Part shown: positions 41,601 through 52,430 of the stretch, piece by piece
Layout of the letters: the number at the start of each line of letters is the position of its first letter
Position numbering within the stretch: position 1 is the first letter of the stretch
DNA from: Cymbomonas tetramitiformis
Lineage: Eukaryota; Chlorophyta; Pyramimonadophyceae; Pyramimonadales; Pyramimonadaceae
DNA length: 64,000 nt
NCBI GenBank assembly: GCA_001247695.2
Contig: LGRX02027801.1
Coordinates: forward strand, 1-64,000
Direction of reading: 5' to 3'
The notes under the pieces: model-generated
Database searches by the model: none
Told to the model about the DNA's origin: nothing
What the model saw: only the letters and a program-made list of their open reading frames with translations
Translations under genes and position numbers: made by a program

Positions 41601-44600
41601 ATAATCAGCCCCGCACTCACTGTTTGTCGCACTGCGACAATAATGAGTCCCGTACTCAGTTTTGTCGTCCCAGAATATAATTGATATGTCGCATGGTGCG
41701 ACAAAAATAAAAGATCATGCGACACAAGTGAAGTGCTACCGTATATGACACCATCGGCTGCACCCACCGATGCAGCGGCGCCATTACCATTACACACCTG
41801 GACTGGACATTACCCTTTCAGGAATGTCCAATTTCCAACACCATATCAGGGTGAAGGCTGGTACACACAGGGCCGACCTCCTTATGGGAACCCGCTGCCT
41901 ATGCGTGTGGAGTGGGAACACTCACCGTCGTTGCGGCTGGGCGAGGTGCATGCGCACACATTATCTGCGCGTACAACTGATGGCGGAAACGCTACAGATA
42001 GTATGCGTGTGGACGGAATGCCGGGGCTGGGCGAGGTGCGTGCGCACACTTTATCTGCGCGTACAACTGATGGCGGAAACGCTACAGATAGTATGCGCGT
42101 GGACGGAATACCGGGGCTGGGCGAGGTGCGTGCGCACACATTATCTACGCGTACAACTGATGGCGGAAACGCTACAGATAGTGTGCGTGCTGACGGGATG
42201 CCGGGAGCAGATGGTGGATCAGCTGCAGCGGAGGAGGACATGAAGGATGCGTCAGCCGTGCTTGCGTCGGAGCTGGGCAACGCCACCTCGGGCGTCTTTA
42301 TGGTATCAGCTTCGGAGGCGTCCGAGATCAGCGAGGTCCGTTCTGGTGTACCGATGTCACCGCCCGATGTGGAGTCTGATGGGGAAGTTGGACAGCGAGG
42401 GCGCACCGAGGTGTTCTACGCGACGCAGTACCCGGACAACGACAGCAATGAATCGTATGCACTGCCGCGTGAGGATGGACATCCCCCACTCAGACGCCGA
42501 CGTTCGAGGGCTGCTTCGGGACCCTACAGCTGGAACCGTCACGATCTTCCTTACCGACATGACTCGAATTCACCGTCGTCATCGAATTCTGAAATGTCGG
42601 AGAGATCCAGAGCAAGGAGGGACGCCAAAGCGAGGAAGCGTAGGCTGGCGGAACGCGCAGGTTCGGGCTCGGGCAGTGATCACAGTGTGGCTGGGTCACA
42701 GGGGGTGGCGGACCTTACCCAGACCATCAGCGACGCTGTGGTTGCTAAGTTGCAGCAGCTACACTCTGAAAACGATGGTGGAGACCCTTCTGCTGAAGTA
42801 CCTCTAGGTCAGACGCCAGGGGCGACGCAGAGCTCGCAATCCTTATCCATACCCGCGGTGGTTGCTAAGACGCAGCAGCCACAGCCTGGAAACGCTGATG
42901 GAGAATCTTCTGCTGAAGTATCTCTAGGTCAGACTCCAGGAGCGACGCGAACATCGCATCCACCACCATCACCTGAGGATAGCTTGTCGCAGATCGCCCG
43001 GGTTGAGGAGGCCAGGCGCAAGTCATTGGAGGGGCTCACGATGGAGGAGGCGATCAAGCTGGGCTTCATAACTGTGGAGTTTCCCCCTTTGGAGGATGAC
43101 ATGAGCAAGCCCCAGGGGCTCTCGATGGAGTTGGCAACCAAGCTGGGTTTCCTAAGTGAGTCGCACCACGCGGCAGTGGTAACTGAGCTGGTGGGAGCCT
43201 CGACTCAGGTGTGTGACTCGACTAACCCTAAATCGGGGACGCAGCGGGCGGAAGGAAGTGTGGCCAAGGTCTCGTTCGAGATGGACAACCATGCAGAGCC
43301 TCCCCCTAGTAGAAGACCTTACCAGATGCCGGTGGAGGAGCTTCGACAACTGCGAGAGAGTATTGACCCAGTACATTCTGACTCACAATCAGGTGTAGCA
43401 TGTCGACAGTTGGCCAAGATGCGGCGGTCTTCCCTCGACACCATCGTCATTGATGGAAATTCCCCTCCAGCGGTGGCGAATGACAGCATCGGGACCGAGG
43501 AGGAACAATGGCGGCGAATCTCGAAGGAGAAGTGGAAGGCAGTGGATCGCAAGAAGGCGTACGATGGTCGACCACGTAAGTCAACTGGCGGGATGGGAGT
43601 GACAAGCGCACACTCACCACCTAGGAGATCAGCGGAGGGCGAAGGTCCCAGTGGCGTTCCCCCAGACGGTGGCGCAGAAGAAGGAGAAGATGATGAAGAT
43701 CATTCTGAACCTCCTCGTCGACCTCCTTCTGGACCCCCACACTATCCTCCTGGCGGTTACAGTGGATCGCACCGGGGAAGGGCAATGCTAGTCACTGCGG
43801 AAGGGTTGAGCCTGTGGACGCCTACGCCGCCTGGGTATTCAGAATTCCAGTTTGACATGCCCACGGCTACTGGGTTGGCATCCACGGGACCTTTCGGCGT
43901 CAACCTCTTCTACAAGGCCCTGACGTTGATCGGTATGCCCCTCACCGAGTACATCTCCGCTGGGGGGTTGGTAACTGGTTCCCCCGCCTTACTTCTATCC
44001 CCCGCTGTCCCCACCTATGTCATGATGGTGAACAAGGACGCGGTGGACACGGTGTTACACGAGTATCACCGCAGTCCTGGAGGAAGGGGGGTGGTGTCAC
44101 CAAGCTGGATGGAAATCCCAGACTGGCCCCTTGAAGATCAGATCTCCATGCTGGATCGAGATTGCCTGGCAGCCTGGTTCGAGGTGCAGCGAAGTCAATG
44201 GTACGTGGACGAGTGCCGGAGAGAGAGAAACCTTCCGGCATTGGAGGCTCCTGCGACGCCTCCATCCTCTTCGGCCGCGCCATCCTCGTCAATGGTCGGG
44301 GCGCCATTATTATCAGTGGCCCTGACCAATACGCCTATACCTAATGACCCAATGGTAACGCGTATCCCGGTGGCCACCGCGAACACTTCGACGTCCTTAT
44401 CGGCAGTGATCCCACAAGCCCTTGCTGTCCCACCTGGACTATCAAACATTGGAGTCCCACCTGGTCTCGCTGTTCAATCTGGGATCAGCGCGGCTGCAAC
44501 GGGAACTTCTGCAGGTGGTCCTGGACATCCCCTGCATTCAGGACCGCATGCGCCGCAACACCGGAGTCCCCATTTCGCAGGACCGGTTGCGCCACATCCT

Positions 44601-45959
44601 CACGCTCGTACAGGCCTTTCTCCACACGCCCAGGTCTTCAACCCTCGTTCTCCTGGACAAGGAGAACACGACCCTGGCGACAAGGCGGCCTATCTGGAGA
44701 GTAAGGTGCAGAGCAACATCGACCGCCTTGTTGAAAAGCTGATCCGCTTCCCTTCCGCGGATAAGCTGAGTAAAGAGAAGGCCATCTCTGAGTTGGAGAC
44801 CTTTGCGAGGAATCTGCACAAGCTCCTCAACGAGAAGGTGGTACTGAGGGCGTTCTCTCAGGCGAGTTGCTACGCGGGAGAGGGGCGCCAATCCTCGGTC
44901 TCCGAGGTGCTCTGGACCGTGACAGAAACTGCATTGGGCACGGAGCAGAAAGAGTATATGGAGAGGGCTGGCGGCGGTTCTGGGACATCGGAGGCCTGGC
45001 GTCTCCGGTACAGCGACCCCGACGTCTTTCTGGGGGATCTGGCGGTGAGCACTCTTCCGGTGGCGGAGCTGCAAACTCTTCGAGATGACCTACAGATTTG
45101 TCAGAAGAAAGATGAGTCCGCTGACGCCTACCACTCGCGTCTGACCAATCGCCACAAGACAGTGAACTTCATGGCAAAGGTCGTTCAAGGGTGCGTACAA
45201 GTCTCTGAGTCGGAGTTCTCCTACATATTCTGGAGGGGCCTCACGTACACTGACAAGGTGGGTGAAGAGTTGCGAAGGATCAAACTGGACCTCTCCGAGC
45301 CGCATGTGTGGGAAGAGAAGATGAAGGAGGAGGCGACGCCCCGTGATGTTACTCAGGCAATCTTAAAAGTGCTGGAGATTGCCAAAAACATCGAGTCGCG
45401 CAAGGAGAAGAAGGCGGCTCAGGCTCAATCCAACAGGAGTGGAGAACGAACTGGCCGCTCCTGGAATTCCCCTTCTACATCTCCGTCACCCTCCAGGTCT
45501 TTCTTCCGAAGCCGCTCTCGGGAGCCCCATCGATTGATGGCAGCCACGCACGCTGAGCTCGCTGCAGCGCCGACCTCTGCTCGACCATTGCGTCCGGCCT
45601 CAACAACAACCCCAACCTATCCGAAGCGAGTGAGAAACTGCTACGCGTGTCAAAGTCCCGATCATCTGGTGCGGGACTGTACGGACGCGGTGAAGCTGGC
45701 TGCGTGGAAGGCAAACGCACCCCCTCGTTTAGCTCGAAACCGAGAACAAGTGGCGGCGTTGTTCTGGGCGTTGTCGCGCAATGAGGACACTGAGTGGGCA
45801 CCTGTCGAGCTAAAGGCGGAGATCGAGAGCTTGGCAGAGATGGATGGAGAGGCTGTGGAATCCTTGGCGGCCTTGGTAGGATGCTCCGAACAGCTGGCGG
45901 TTATTGGTGCGGAGTTGCGCAGCTCCGAGGAATTCACTATCTCTGAGGAGGAAGGGTGA
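38623..45959 (+). CDS. Ty3 element 2 gag, split by a DNA transposon at 39222-41740
   Basis: Starts MSGTDVYTY at 38623. The reading frame before the insertion (...PVQYMT) continues after it (41742...YMTPSAAP) if the insert and one 9-bp duplication are ignored. Features: Pro/Ala-rich N-terminus; three 30-residue repeats LGEVRAHTLSARTTDGGNAT (41938-42207); an Arg/Ser-rich segment; a duplicated GQTPGAT motif; a segment RRPYQMPVEELRQLRESI that matches the start of its own reverse transcriptase (43303-43373); the conserved gag body with RYSDPDVFLGDLAV; and a zinc knuckle CYACQSPDHLVRDC. It ends at TGA 45959. Gag packages the element RNA. The insertion would abolish full-length product. Confidence 0.88.
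40085..40170. repeat. Direct repeat ACATGCTGACATGGCATGGG
   Basis: Two copies about 50 bp apart, each followed by TTGCGAC, inside the TIR transposon. Confidence 0.75.
40235..40279. repeat. Perfect 20-bp inverted repeat with 5-base loop
   Basis: Left arm CTGTCCCATTTTACACCTGT (40235-40254), loop CGAGA, right arm exactly complementary (40260-40279). Inside the TIR DNA transposon, not at its centre. Confidence 0.9.
41938..42207 (+). repeat. Three 90-bp coding repeats in Ty3 element 2 gag
   Basis: Each unit encodes about 30 residues (LGEVRAHTLSARTTDGGNAT and a short tail). Copies differ by only a few bases. Confidence 0.92.
43303..43373 (+). repeat. Segment in gag matching the start of reverse transcriptase
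   Basis: Encodes RRPYQMPVEELRQLRESI; pol at about 48207-48270 encodes RRPYKMSVEELRQLRERI. Many identical bases suggest an internal copy event. Confidence 0.75.
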
Positions 45960-46041
45960 TGAATCACCCTTCTCGGTGGCGACAAGCTCGCCACTGACTT
46001 TCAGCAGTCAGCTGAGAGTTTCACCTGAAGAAGGTGATCCT

Positions 46042-49000
46042 ATGCCTCGGCACTTTGCAGTGTTGGGCACATGGATGTACGATAATGTGTACGCGCCCCT
46101 CTTGACGGAACAGTCACAGCGTTTACCCGCGTGGCAGTGGCGAAGTAAGGGGAGGTCGACCTCGATGGAGGCTCTGATGCAGCGGATCAGGAAACAGCTG
46201 CGACAGAAAGTATCTGCTGCTGACATACAGAAGGACCTGGACAAGGACCTTATTAATGGACGGCGGCGACGCAATATTCCAATTAGGCTCCTAAACAGAA
46301 GGAGCAATATGGATATGATGCGGACAATGGCAGACCTACCTCTCGCACATCACGCTGCAGGGGGTGTGGTACCGGTATGTACCCGGAAATCAATGATCAC
46401 ATCACACGCTGATAATCTACTTCAGCGAGGTGTGGTGGATATTGGTGAATTACATCGCAGCCGGAGTTTGACAGCTATGGATTTGGCGATGCCTCTAGCT
46501 ACCCTTTTAAGGTATGCTTGGGAAGAGTTGTCTATGGAAGAGCAACTACACGCTATGTCCCAGGAGACCTCCACCCCAAGAGGCAGCAGACAGTGGGAGT
46601 TGGAGGGGTGGAAGCGTGTGAGGAAGAGATATAAGCCCATCTCTGTGCGTGACGATTCTGGAACTCTACTGGTGCTAGAATCCTTGCAATCTCCTGTGGC
46701 ACGTCCATCAGCGGCGATATCTGATACGGGCAGGATACCAGGATCTGGGGGGGACATCCCTGGAATTCCTGATACGTGGTGTAGTCTATATCGAGTACAC
46801 CGGTTTCGAGAGATTCAACAAGAAGCAGATCCAGCCACAGTTTATCAAGAGATGTTCGCGGAGGAAATGCCTGAGGTACCGATTAATTCAGGTGATACTC
46901 CATCTGAAGGCGATGATTCTGGAGGGCCGGTAGGTGCTACAACCCCTCCACTGTCGGTACCGGAGGTTTCAGAGTCTTCGATTAATACGCATGCAACAGC
47001 GGATGATCAGATGTCCACGCCCGATAACGACCTAAACTTCACGCAGCAAATGATGGCAGCGGAAGATCAAGACTTGAAATCAGTTGCGGACCACAACGAC
47101 GCTGCAACTACTACTCATGTATCACCTTCAACCACCATGGACGCGCAACTGTCCGTGTTGGATAGTCACCCTCTGGATGATGATGACCTTGGAGGGAGTT
47201 ACCCATTGGATGATACTGAGGAAGATGATGATGACCCACTTAAATGTGAGCGGGTGTGCAGCGATGGCAGTGTACGCTGGGGATCCACTGAATACTTGGC
47301 TTCTGCACAAGATCCAGATGGACCCCTACTTCTGGTATTCTTTGCGTACTTGAAGGGACATCGTATCAAGGTGCTGGTGGATTCTGGAGCTTCAGATATA
47401 TTCGTATCTGAAGACTGCGCCAGACGCTGCAAGTTGACTACGCGAAGTGGACCCGCTATGCGTGTGACTCTGGCGGATGGCTCAGTCAAGACGACTGGTC
47501 ATGTGGCTTATTCTAAGTTCACTGCCAGAACCAAGACAGGGACCTATACTGAGCAATCTATGGCTATGCGAGTGCTACCCTTGGGCATCGCCGTGGACAT
47601 GGTGCTGGGAGGGAAGTGGCTACGCAGCTTATCTCCCATTACGCTGGACTATGATGGCAATGGTTCAGTGTCCTTTTCTAACAAAAGGAAAGGAGGCGGT
47701 GCAGAGAGGGTTACCATTTCCGGGTGTAATCCTGGAATCAGTGCTGCCCCTGGAGGGAGGAAAGGGAAGCGACGAGGAGATCTGGATTGTGCGGGGCTGA
47801 TTGACGAGGTGTTCCTCAATTCGGTGCAGTTGAAGAAATATCTGGTAGCCGCGGAGACGCGGAGACTCGCGGGAGACGCTTCTTCAATGCCCGCATGGTT
47901 GATGATGGCAGCGAGGACCCCAACCGGAGAGCCGGCTTTCAAGGTGGAAGCGGAGGATTTGGACGTTGAGAAGGATGACATCTCAAAGATTCCTATCGGC
48001 GCCAACGATGAACCGAAGAACCCTGTGTCGCAGCAGGACTCGCAAGATGCGGATGCCACTGCAGCGTGGAAGAAGAAGTTCAAGAATCTCTTCGACGAGT
48101 TCGAGCAGGAGCTGCGGGACTCTTTACCTTCTGGATTGGAAAACCTTCGGCACGCTGACGAAGACCAGGCGAAGATTAATCTCAAGCCGGACAGAGAAGG
48201 AGGACCTCCTTGTAGAAGACCTTACAAGATGTCTGTGGAGGAGTTGCGTCAACTACGAGAACGTATTGAACAACTGGTGGAGAAAGGATATATACGACCC
48301 TCTTCGAGTCCGTATGCGGCTCCTTGTTTAATGGTACCCAAGCCAGGACAGCCCCATATCCTTAGGCTGGTGTGTGATTTCAGGCAACTGAATTCACAAA
48401 CAATTCGAGACCGATATCCTCTACCTGATATTCAAATGATGTTTGACGAGATGCAGGGAGCTACCCATTTCTCCACCTTCGACGCTGTAGACGGGTTCTG
48501 GCAAGTACCTATGGCACCTGAGGACGTGGAGAAGACAGCATTTACTACTCAGATGGGAGCCTACGAGTGGCTGGTAATGCCTCAAGGCTTGCAGAACTCC
48601 CCGTCACAATACCAGCGGCGGATGCAGCGAGCGTTGGGACATTTACCCTTCGTCAGAATTTTCATTGACGATGTATGTGTTTACACTAATGGGACTGTGG
48701 AGGAGCACTACTCTGCGGTACGTACATTTCTGTTAACATGCCGCGAGAAGGGTGTATACTTGAAGAAGTCTAAGGCTCAAATGTTGAAGTCTTCTATCAA
48801 GTTTCTTGGTCACACTCTGTCGAAGGAAGGATGCCAACCTCAACATGATAAGGTGGCGGCAGTGCGCGATTGGCCTGCGCTGGAGAATGTTACCCATGTG
48901 CGGCAGTTCTTGGGACTGGCGGGATATTATAGGCGTTTCATCCACTGCTTCTCTGAGATAGCGCAGCCCTTGATCAAGCTGACCAAGAATGATGTACCCT

Positions 49001-51954
49001 GGACATGGGGACCGGAGCAGCAGTGGGCCTTTGAGGAGTTGAAAGCTGCTCTGGTTAAGGCGCCTATTCTGGCATTGCCAAATATGAAGGCGGCAGCTGA
49101 TGGATCCGCTCCTTTTCTGGTGCAGACAGACGCTAGCGGAGTGGCGCTAGGCGGGGTCCTTATGCAAGACTGTGGGAATGGCCTGAAGGTGATTGCATAT
49201 GAGAGCCGACAATTTTCAGCGGCAGAGCAGAATTACCATACTGGAGAGCGAGAACTGGGAGCTCTACATCATTGCTGTACAGTGACGTGGAGACATTATT
49301 TGATTTTCACGGAGTTCAAGCTTCAAGGTGATCACCGCCCATTAGAGTGGTTAATGGAGCCGGGGCGTGAGCTATCTAGACGACAGGCGAGATGGTACAT
49401 GGACTTGGTGGAGGTGGGTGTTCCCCGTATGGAATATGTGAAGGGGGCCCTGTTGCTGGTACCCGACGCCTTGTCACGCCGACCTGACTATGTGGCCAAG
49501 TCGCCACGAGAGGGGTTGAAGGAGGCAGGGGTATTGGACGACAAATCCGATTTACCCAAGACTTCGCTCGCTGCGATGGACATCTCCCACGTCTTCGAAG
49601 AGGGGCCCTCGAAGAGCTATCCTGCATGGCATGCAGAGCAGCAGGCTTATCTTCACGCGGTGGACACTTTACAGATAGCAGAGACAGCCATGGAGGCTAC
49701 TCTGGCCTTTAAAAGTCGGGGGAAGTATCTGAGACCCGAGACGCTGGACAAGCGCATCACTTCTAAAGTGAAAAGGGTATCTGATAAAGTTGCAAAGGTG
49801 AGCAGTCGCACCGAGGACACTCAGACGACTCAGCAGGTGTCGGGTGGACTGGAACGCACATTGAGGAGGAGTCCCCGCTCCCAAGTGTTGCGAGTGAAGG
49901 AGGAGGTAGAAACTCCTTTGCGGGATGCCGCCTCGGAACGAGGCGAAGTGAACACCAAAGTGCCCAAGCAGGGTAGCCCGCAGGACAGGCGTTCTGTGCC
50001 TTCTGCCCTGAAAGGGGATAAGAAGGAAGACCAGTGCTCAGAAGTGCAGGAACCGTCTGCAGAAGCTCCACTGCCATCGCAGAGACAGCCAAGGAAGTCT
50101 GTGCGGTTCCAGGCAGTTGGCTTGCACGGTATGCGTGTGCGGCAGGAGGTATTTGACCGAATCCAGGCTAAATATGGCAACTTCGACGTCGACGCCTGCT
50201 GCGATGAGCATGGCAACAATCGGCGTGTCAAGCGGTTCTGGCACAACTGCTTACAGGAAAAGTGGAGAGGGTTACATGTGTGGTGCGAACCCTCGTTCTC
50301 AGATAAACACTTGACAGTGGAGGCCTTGCTGCGTCATTACGTGCAGGAGTGGCGATGTGACCCTGAAAACACTTCTGCTGTGTTCCTACTGCCTGATATT
50401 CAGTCCAGAATGCCGCAGTGGAGGTCCCTGTTCAGGCGAGCAGGGATGCGTATTGAGGAGGTGATTCCCACGCATGATGCGCAAGGTGAACCAGTACAAT
50501 TGATGGAGGGTTCCAATGGGAAATTACTGGATTTACAGCAGCCTATGCTGGTGGTATATGCGCCTCCATCGAAGCAGCGAGTCCAAAGAGTACGTCAACC
50601 AAGAGGACGAGTACCTATAATACACGCAGGCAAAGCAGCCAAATTGCGTGACTCTCAGGAAGGAGCGTCTGATGCTGCTTTCTTAGAGGCCTTGAAGTCC
50701 GAATATGCTAGAGATGGACCTCTCAATGAGCTACGCACTAAGATAAAGGGTGCTCCTCACAGCCGCACCAAAGAATTCTGTCTGGTGGGTGAAGTACTGT
50801 GGAGAACTGCATCGGGAAGATTTCAGTTGGTGCTGGGAGAGGACTCTCCGCTGAGAGAGATTGTCATGTGCGAAGCGCATGAGTCAGCGACAGCTGGCCA
50901 TACTGGCCGAGATAAAACGCTGGAGCGTGTTCTGCGAAGGTTCTGGTGGAGAAATGCATACCAAGATGTGGGAGAATGGGTTGCCTCCTGTTCAGTTTGT
51001 CAGGCGGTGAAGCCCAGATCATCCTTTCCAGATGGATTGCTGAACCCGCATTCTATTCCAACTCGGGTATGGCAGGATGTGGGAGTGGATTTCGTCACAG
51101 GCCTACCTTTAACTGAGCAAGGCAATGACGCATTTGTGGCATTTACATGCAAACTGTCTAAAATGGTACATGTGGTTCCTATGAATTTTGGGGACAGCTC
51201 TGCTGCTACAGTGGCACGTATCTACTTTGACACGGTGTGGAGACAGCATGGAGCTCCGATGAAAATAGTCAGTGACCGTGATCCACGCTTCCAGGATACC
51301 TTCTGGAAGGAGTTGATGAGATTGATGGGTGTGAAGGTGGCGATGACTACGCCCTACAACCCTCGCTCTGATGGTCAAGCGGAGCACACTAACAGGGTGG
51401 TGGAGGACATGTTGAGATCGTTTGTTGAGGACAATCCGGAGTCCTGGGACTTATACGCTACAAACGTAGAGTTCGCAATCAACGATTCGCGTAATGATGT
51501 TACAGGCTTCACTCCATTTGAATTATGTTGTGGTGTGGCGCCCATGTCGCAGCTTGACATCTTCTTGGAGGCCGCCCAGTTGCACAGCGGGCGACGAAAA
51601 GGAGGGGTGGGGACTGCACATGAATGGGCGTCGAGATTTTCGTCGCAGTTGCGGGACGCACGCAGCAAACTTGAGCTAGCACAACGCAGGCAGCGAGACG
51701 CTTTTGATCAGCGACACACGCAGCGGGAGTATGCGGTAGGTGACTTGGTATGGATTGAGGCTAAACATCTCACGGAGAAGTTGATGGACAGAGCCTTGTG
51801 CCGCAAGCTGAGCAAGCGGTGGCATGGTCCAGTTGCAGTTACGGAACGCTTTTACAGCGATCTGCAGGCGGAGATGCCTGAGGCAGACAGAGGGGCACCA
51901 GTGGCGTATAGACTGAAGTTGCCCCCACATTGGAGAGTGCATGACCACTACTAA
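46042..51954 (+). CDS. Ty3 element 2 pol: protease, RT, RNase H, Dam-like domain, integrase
   Basis: Uninterrupted from 45904, in the frame +1 to gag with a 56-base overlap. MPRHFAVLGTWMY at 46042 is the likely start if translation re-initiates. Order: aspartic protease VLVDSGASDIFVS (about 47380), RT with PLPDIQMMFDEMQ and VRIFIDDVCVY (about 48660), RNase H VQTDASGVALGGVL (about 49125), a Dam-like domain NFDVDACCDEHGNN...KWRGLHVWCEPSF (about 50178-50300), an HHCC finger (50876-51000), the integrase core VDFVTG / VSDRDPRFQD / DGQAEHTNR, and a GDLVWIEAKHL domain. The Dam-like motif IV is EPSF where element 1 has NPPY, so this copy probably lacks catalysis. The last codons (HY, stop) come from the CACTA insertion. 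Otherwise the enzyme set looks functional. Confidence 0.93.
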   Translation: MPRHFAVLGTWMYDNVYAPLLTEQSQRLPAWQWRSKGRSTSMEALMQRIRKQLRQKVSAADIQKDLDKDLINGRRRRNIPIRLLNRRSNMDMMRTMADLPLAHHAAGGVVPVCTRKSMITSHADNLLQRGVVDIGELHRSRSLTAMDLAMPLATLLRYAWEELSMEEQLHAMSQETSTPRGSRQWELEGWKRVRKRYKPISVRDDSGTLLVLESLQSPVARPSAAISDTGRIPGSGGDIPGIPDTWCSLYRVHRFREIQQEADPATVYQEMFAEEMPEVPINSGDTPSEGDDSGGPVGATTPPLSVPEVSESSINTHATADDQMSTPDNDLNFTQQMMAAEDQDLKSVADHNDAATTTHVSPSTTMDAQLSVLDSHPLDDDDLGGSYPLDDTEEDDDDPLKCERVCSDGSVRWGSTEYLASAQDPDGPLLLVFFAYLKGHRIKVLVDSGASDIFVSEDCARRCKLTTRSGPAMRVTLADGSVKTTGHVAYSKFTARTKTGTYTEQSMAMRVLPLGIAVDMVLGGKWLRSLSPITLDYDGNGSVSFSNKRKGGGAERVTISGCNPGISAAPGGRKGKRRGDLDCAGLIDEVFLNSVQLKKYLVAAETRRLAGDASSMPAWLMMAARTPTGEPAFKVEAEDLDVEKDDISKIPIGANDEPKNPVSQQDSQDADATAAWKKKFKNLFDEFEQELRDSLPSGLENLRHADEDQAKINLKPDREGGPPCRRPYKMSVEELRQLRERIEQLVEKGYIRPSSSPYAAPCLMVPKPGQPHILRLVCDFRQLNSQTIRDRYPLPDIQMMFDEMQGATHFSTFDAVDGFWQVPMAPEDVEKTAFTTQMGAYEWLVMPQGLQNSPSQYQRRMQRALGHLPFVRIFIDDVCVYTNGTVEEHYSAVRTFLLTCREKGVYLKKSKAQMLKSSIKFLGHTLSKEGCQPQHDKVAAVRDWPALENVTHVRQFLGLAGYYRRFIHCFSEIAQPLIKLTKNDVPWTWGPEQQWAFEELKAALVKAPILALPNMKAAADGSAPFLVQTDASGVALGGVLMQDCGNGLKVIAYESRQFSAAEQNYHTGERELGALHHCCTVTWRHYLIFTEFKLQGDHRPLEWLMEPGRELSRRQARWYMDLVEVGVPRMEYVKGALLLVPDALSRRPDYVAKSPREGLKEAGVLDDKSDLPKTSLAAMDISHVFEEGPSKSYPAWHAEQQAYLHAVDTLQIAETAMEATLAFKSRGKYLRPETLDKRITSKVKRVSDKVAKVSSRTEDTQTTQQVSGGLERTLRRSPRSQVLRVKEEVETPLRDAASERGEVNTKVPKQGSPQDRRSVPSALKGDKKEDQCSEVQEPSAEAPLPSQRQPRKSVRFQAVGLHGMRVRQEVFDRIQAKYGNFDVDACCDEHGNNRRVKRFWHNCLQEKWRGLHVWCEPSFSDKHLTVEALLRHYVQEWRCDPENTSAVFLLPDIQSRMPQWRSLFRRAGMRIEEVIPTHDAQGEPVQLMEGSNGKLLDLQQPMLVVYAPPSKQRVQRVRQPRGRVPIIHAGKAAKLRDSQEGASDAAFLEALKSEYARDGPLNELRTKIKGAPHSRTKEFCLVGEVLWRTASGRFQLVLGEDSPLREIVMCEAHESATAGHTGRDKTLERVLRRFWWRNAYQDVGEWVASCSVCQAVKPRSSFPDGLLNPHSIPTRVWQDVGVDFVTGLPLTEQGNDAFVAFTCKLSKMVHVVPMNFGDSSAATVARIYFDTVWRQHGAPMKIVSDRDPRFQDTFWKELMRLMGVKVAMTTPYNPRSDGQAEHTNRVVEDMLRSFVEDNPESWDLYATNVEFAINDSRNDVTGFTPFELCCGVAPMSQLDIFLEAAQLHSGRRKGGVGTAHEWASRFSSQLRDARSKLELAQRRQRDAFDQRHTQREYAVGDLVWIEAKHLTEKLMDRALCRKLSKRWHGPVAVTERFYSDLQAEMPEADRGAPVAYRLKLPPHWRVHDHY

Positions 51955-52430
51955 GAATCGAACCCTTACTTTCGGTTACTGTCGCTTACTTTTGGTTATA
52001 GATGGTTATCGTTTGGTTACTTTTCGCTTATAAATGCCCACAGTGAATATATAAAAGATGGTAGTTGATCATTGGCCCGGAGAGTTACAGTATACGCCGG
52101 GTATAATTAAGGAAAAGTAACCAAACGGAGGTAGGAGGAAGCTTCCTACATGTTACGTGGGTAATATATGCCAGGGATGCGAACCTATAGAAAGTAAGTA
52201 AAAGTAAGGATTCTATATGAACGGAGGCTTGTGATTGGTTCTAAAGATAAGGATACGCACACGTGTAAGCACGGGGTACAAGGTGTGATTTATAAATATT
52301 CCACATGCACACATGGGATTGGTTCGAAGTTTAAGCAACTGTCCACGTGTGGACACGACGATGCAGCCAAGTGTATAAAGATATTTACCAATGCTACGAT
52401 GTGATTGGTCCGAGATTCAATGAGAGTTAC
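51946..52430. repeat. CACTA terminus and subterminal repeat region
   Basis: Direct copies of TTACTTTCGGTTA / TTACTTTTGGTTA / TTACTTTTCGCTTA lie at 51964-52030. A 16-base CGTTTGGTTACTTTTC (52010-52025) recurs inverted as GAAAAGTAACCAAACG (52112-52127). Three GATTGGTTC-like motifs occur near 52232, 52317 and 52402. Such arrays bind transposase in CACTA elements. Confidence 0.7.

Larger units (their letters stand above)
39222..41740. mobile_element. TIR DNA transposon (Mutator- or Merlin-like), non-autonomous, TSD GTATATGAC
   Basis: Nine-base duplication GTATATGAC at 39213-39221 and 41741-41749. Imperfect terminal inverted repeats start GGAAGCGCC (left) and GGTAGCACT (right end, opposite strand), both running into TTGTGTCGC: 16 of 22 positions match. 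TGTCGC/GCGACA motifs recur near both ends. No transposase is visible. The longest frame (41208-40525, minus) is low-complexity and crosses a tRNA-like fragment. Internal features include a 20-bp hairpin and 21-bp triplicates at about 40920-40975. Confidence 0.85.
37510..51945 (+). mobile_element. Ty3/gypsy element 2, intact pol, 3' end displaced by CACTA insertion
   Basis: A 5' LTR (37510-37972) is followed by a primer site TGGTATCAGA (37976-37985), a leader, gag (interrupted by a DNA transposon) and pol. No second LTR is in the window. Homology with element 1 ends exactly at 51945, where a CACTA terminus begins, so the chromodomain, any cytosine methyltransferase and the 3' LTR presumably lie beyond the right edge. 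Confidence 0.92.
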
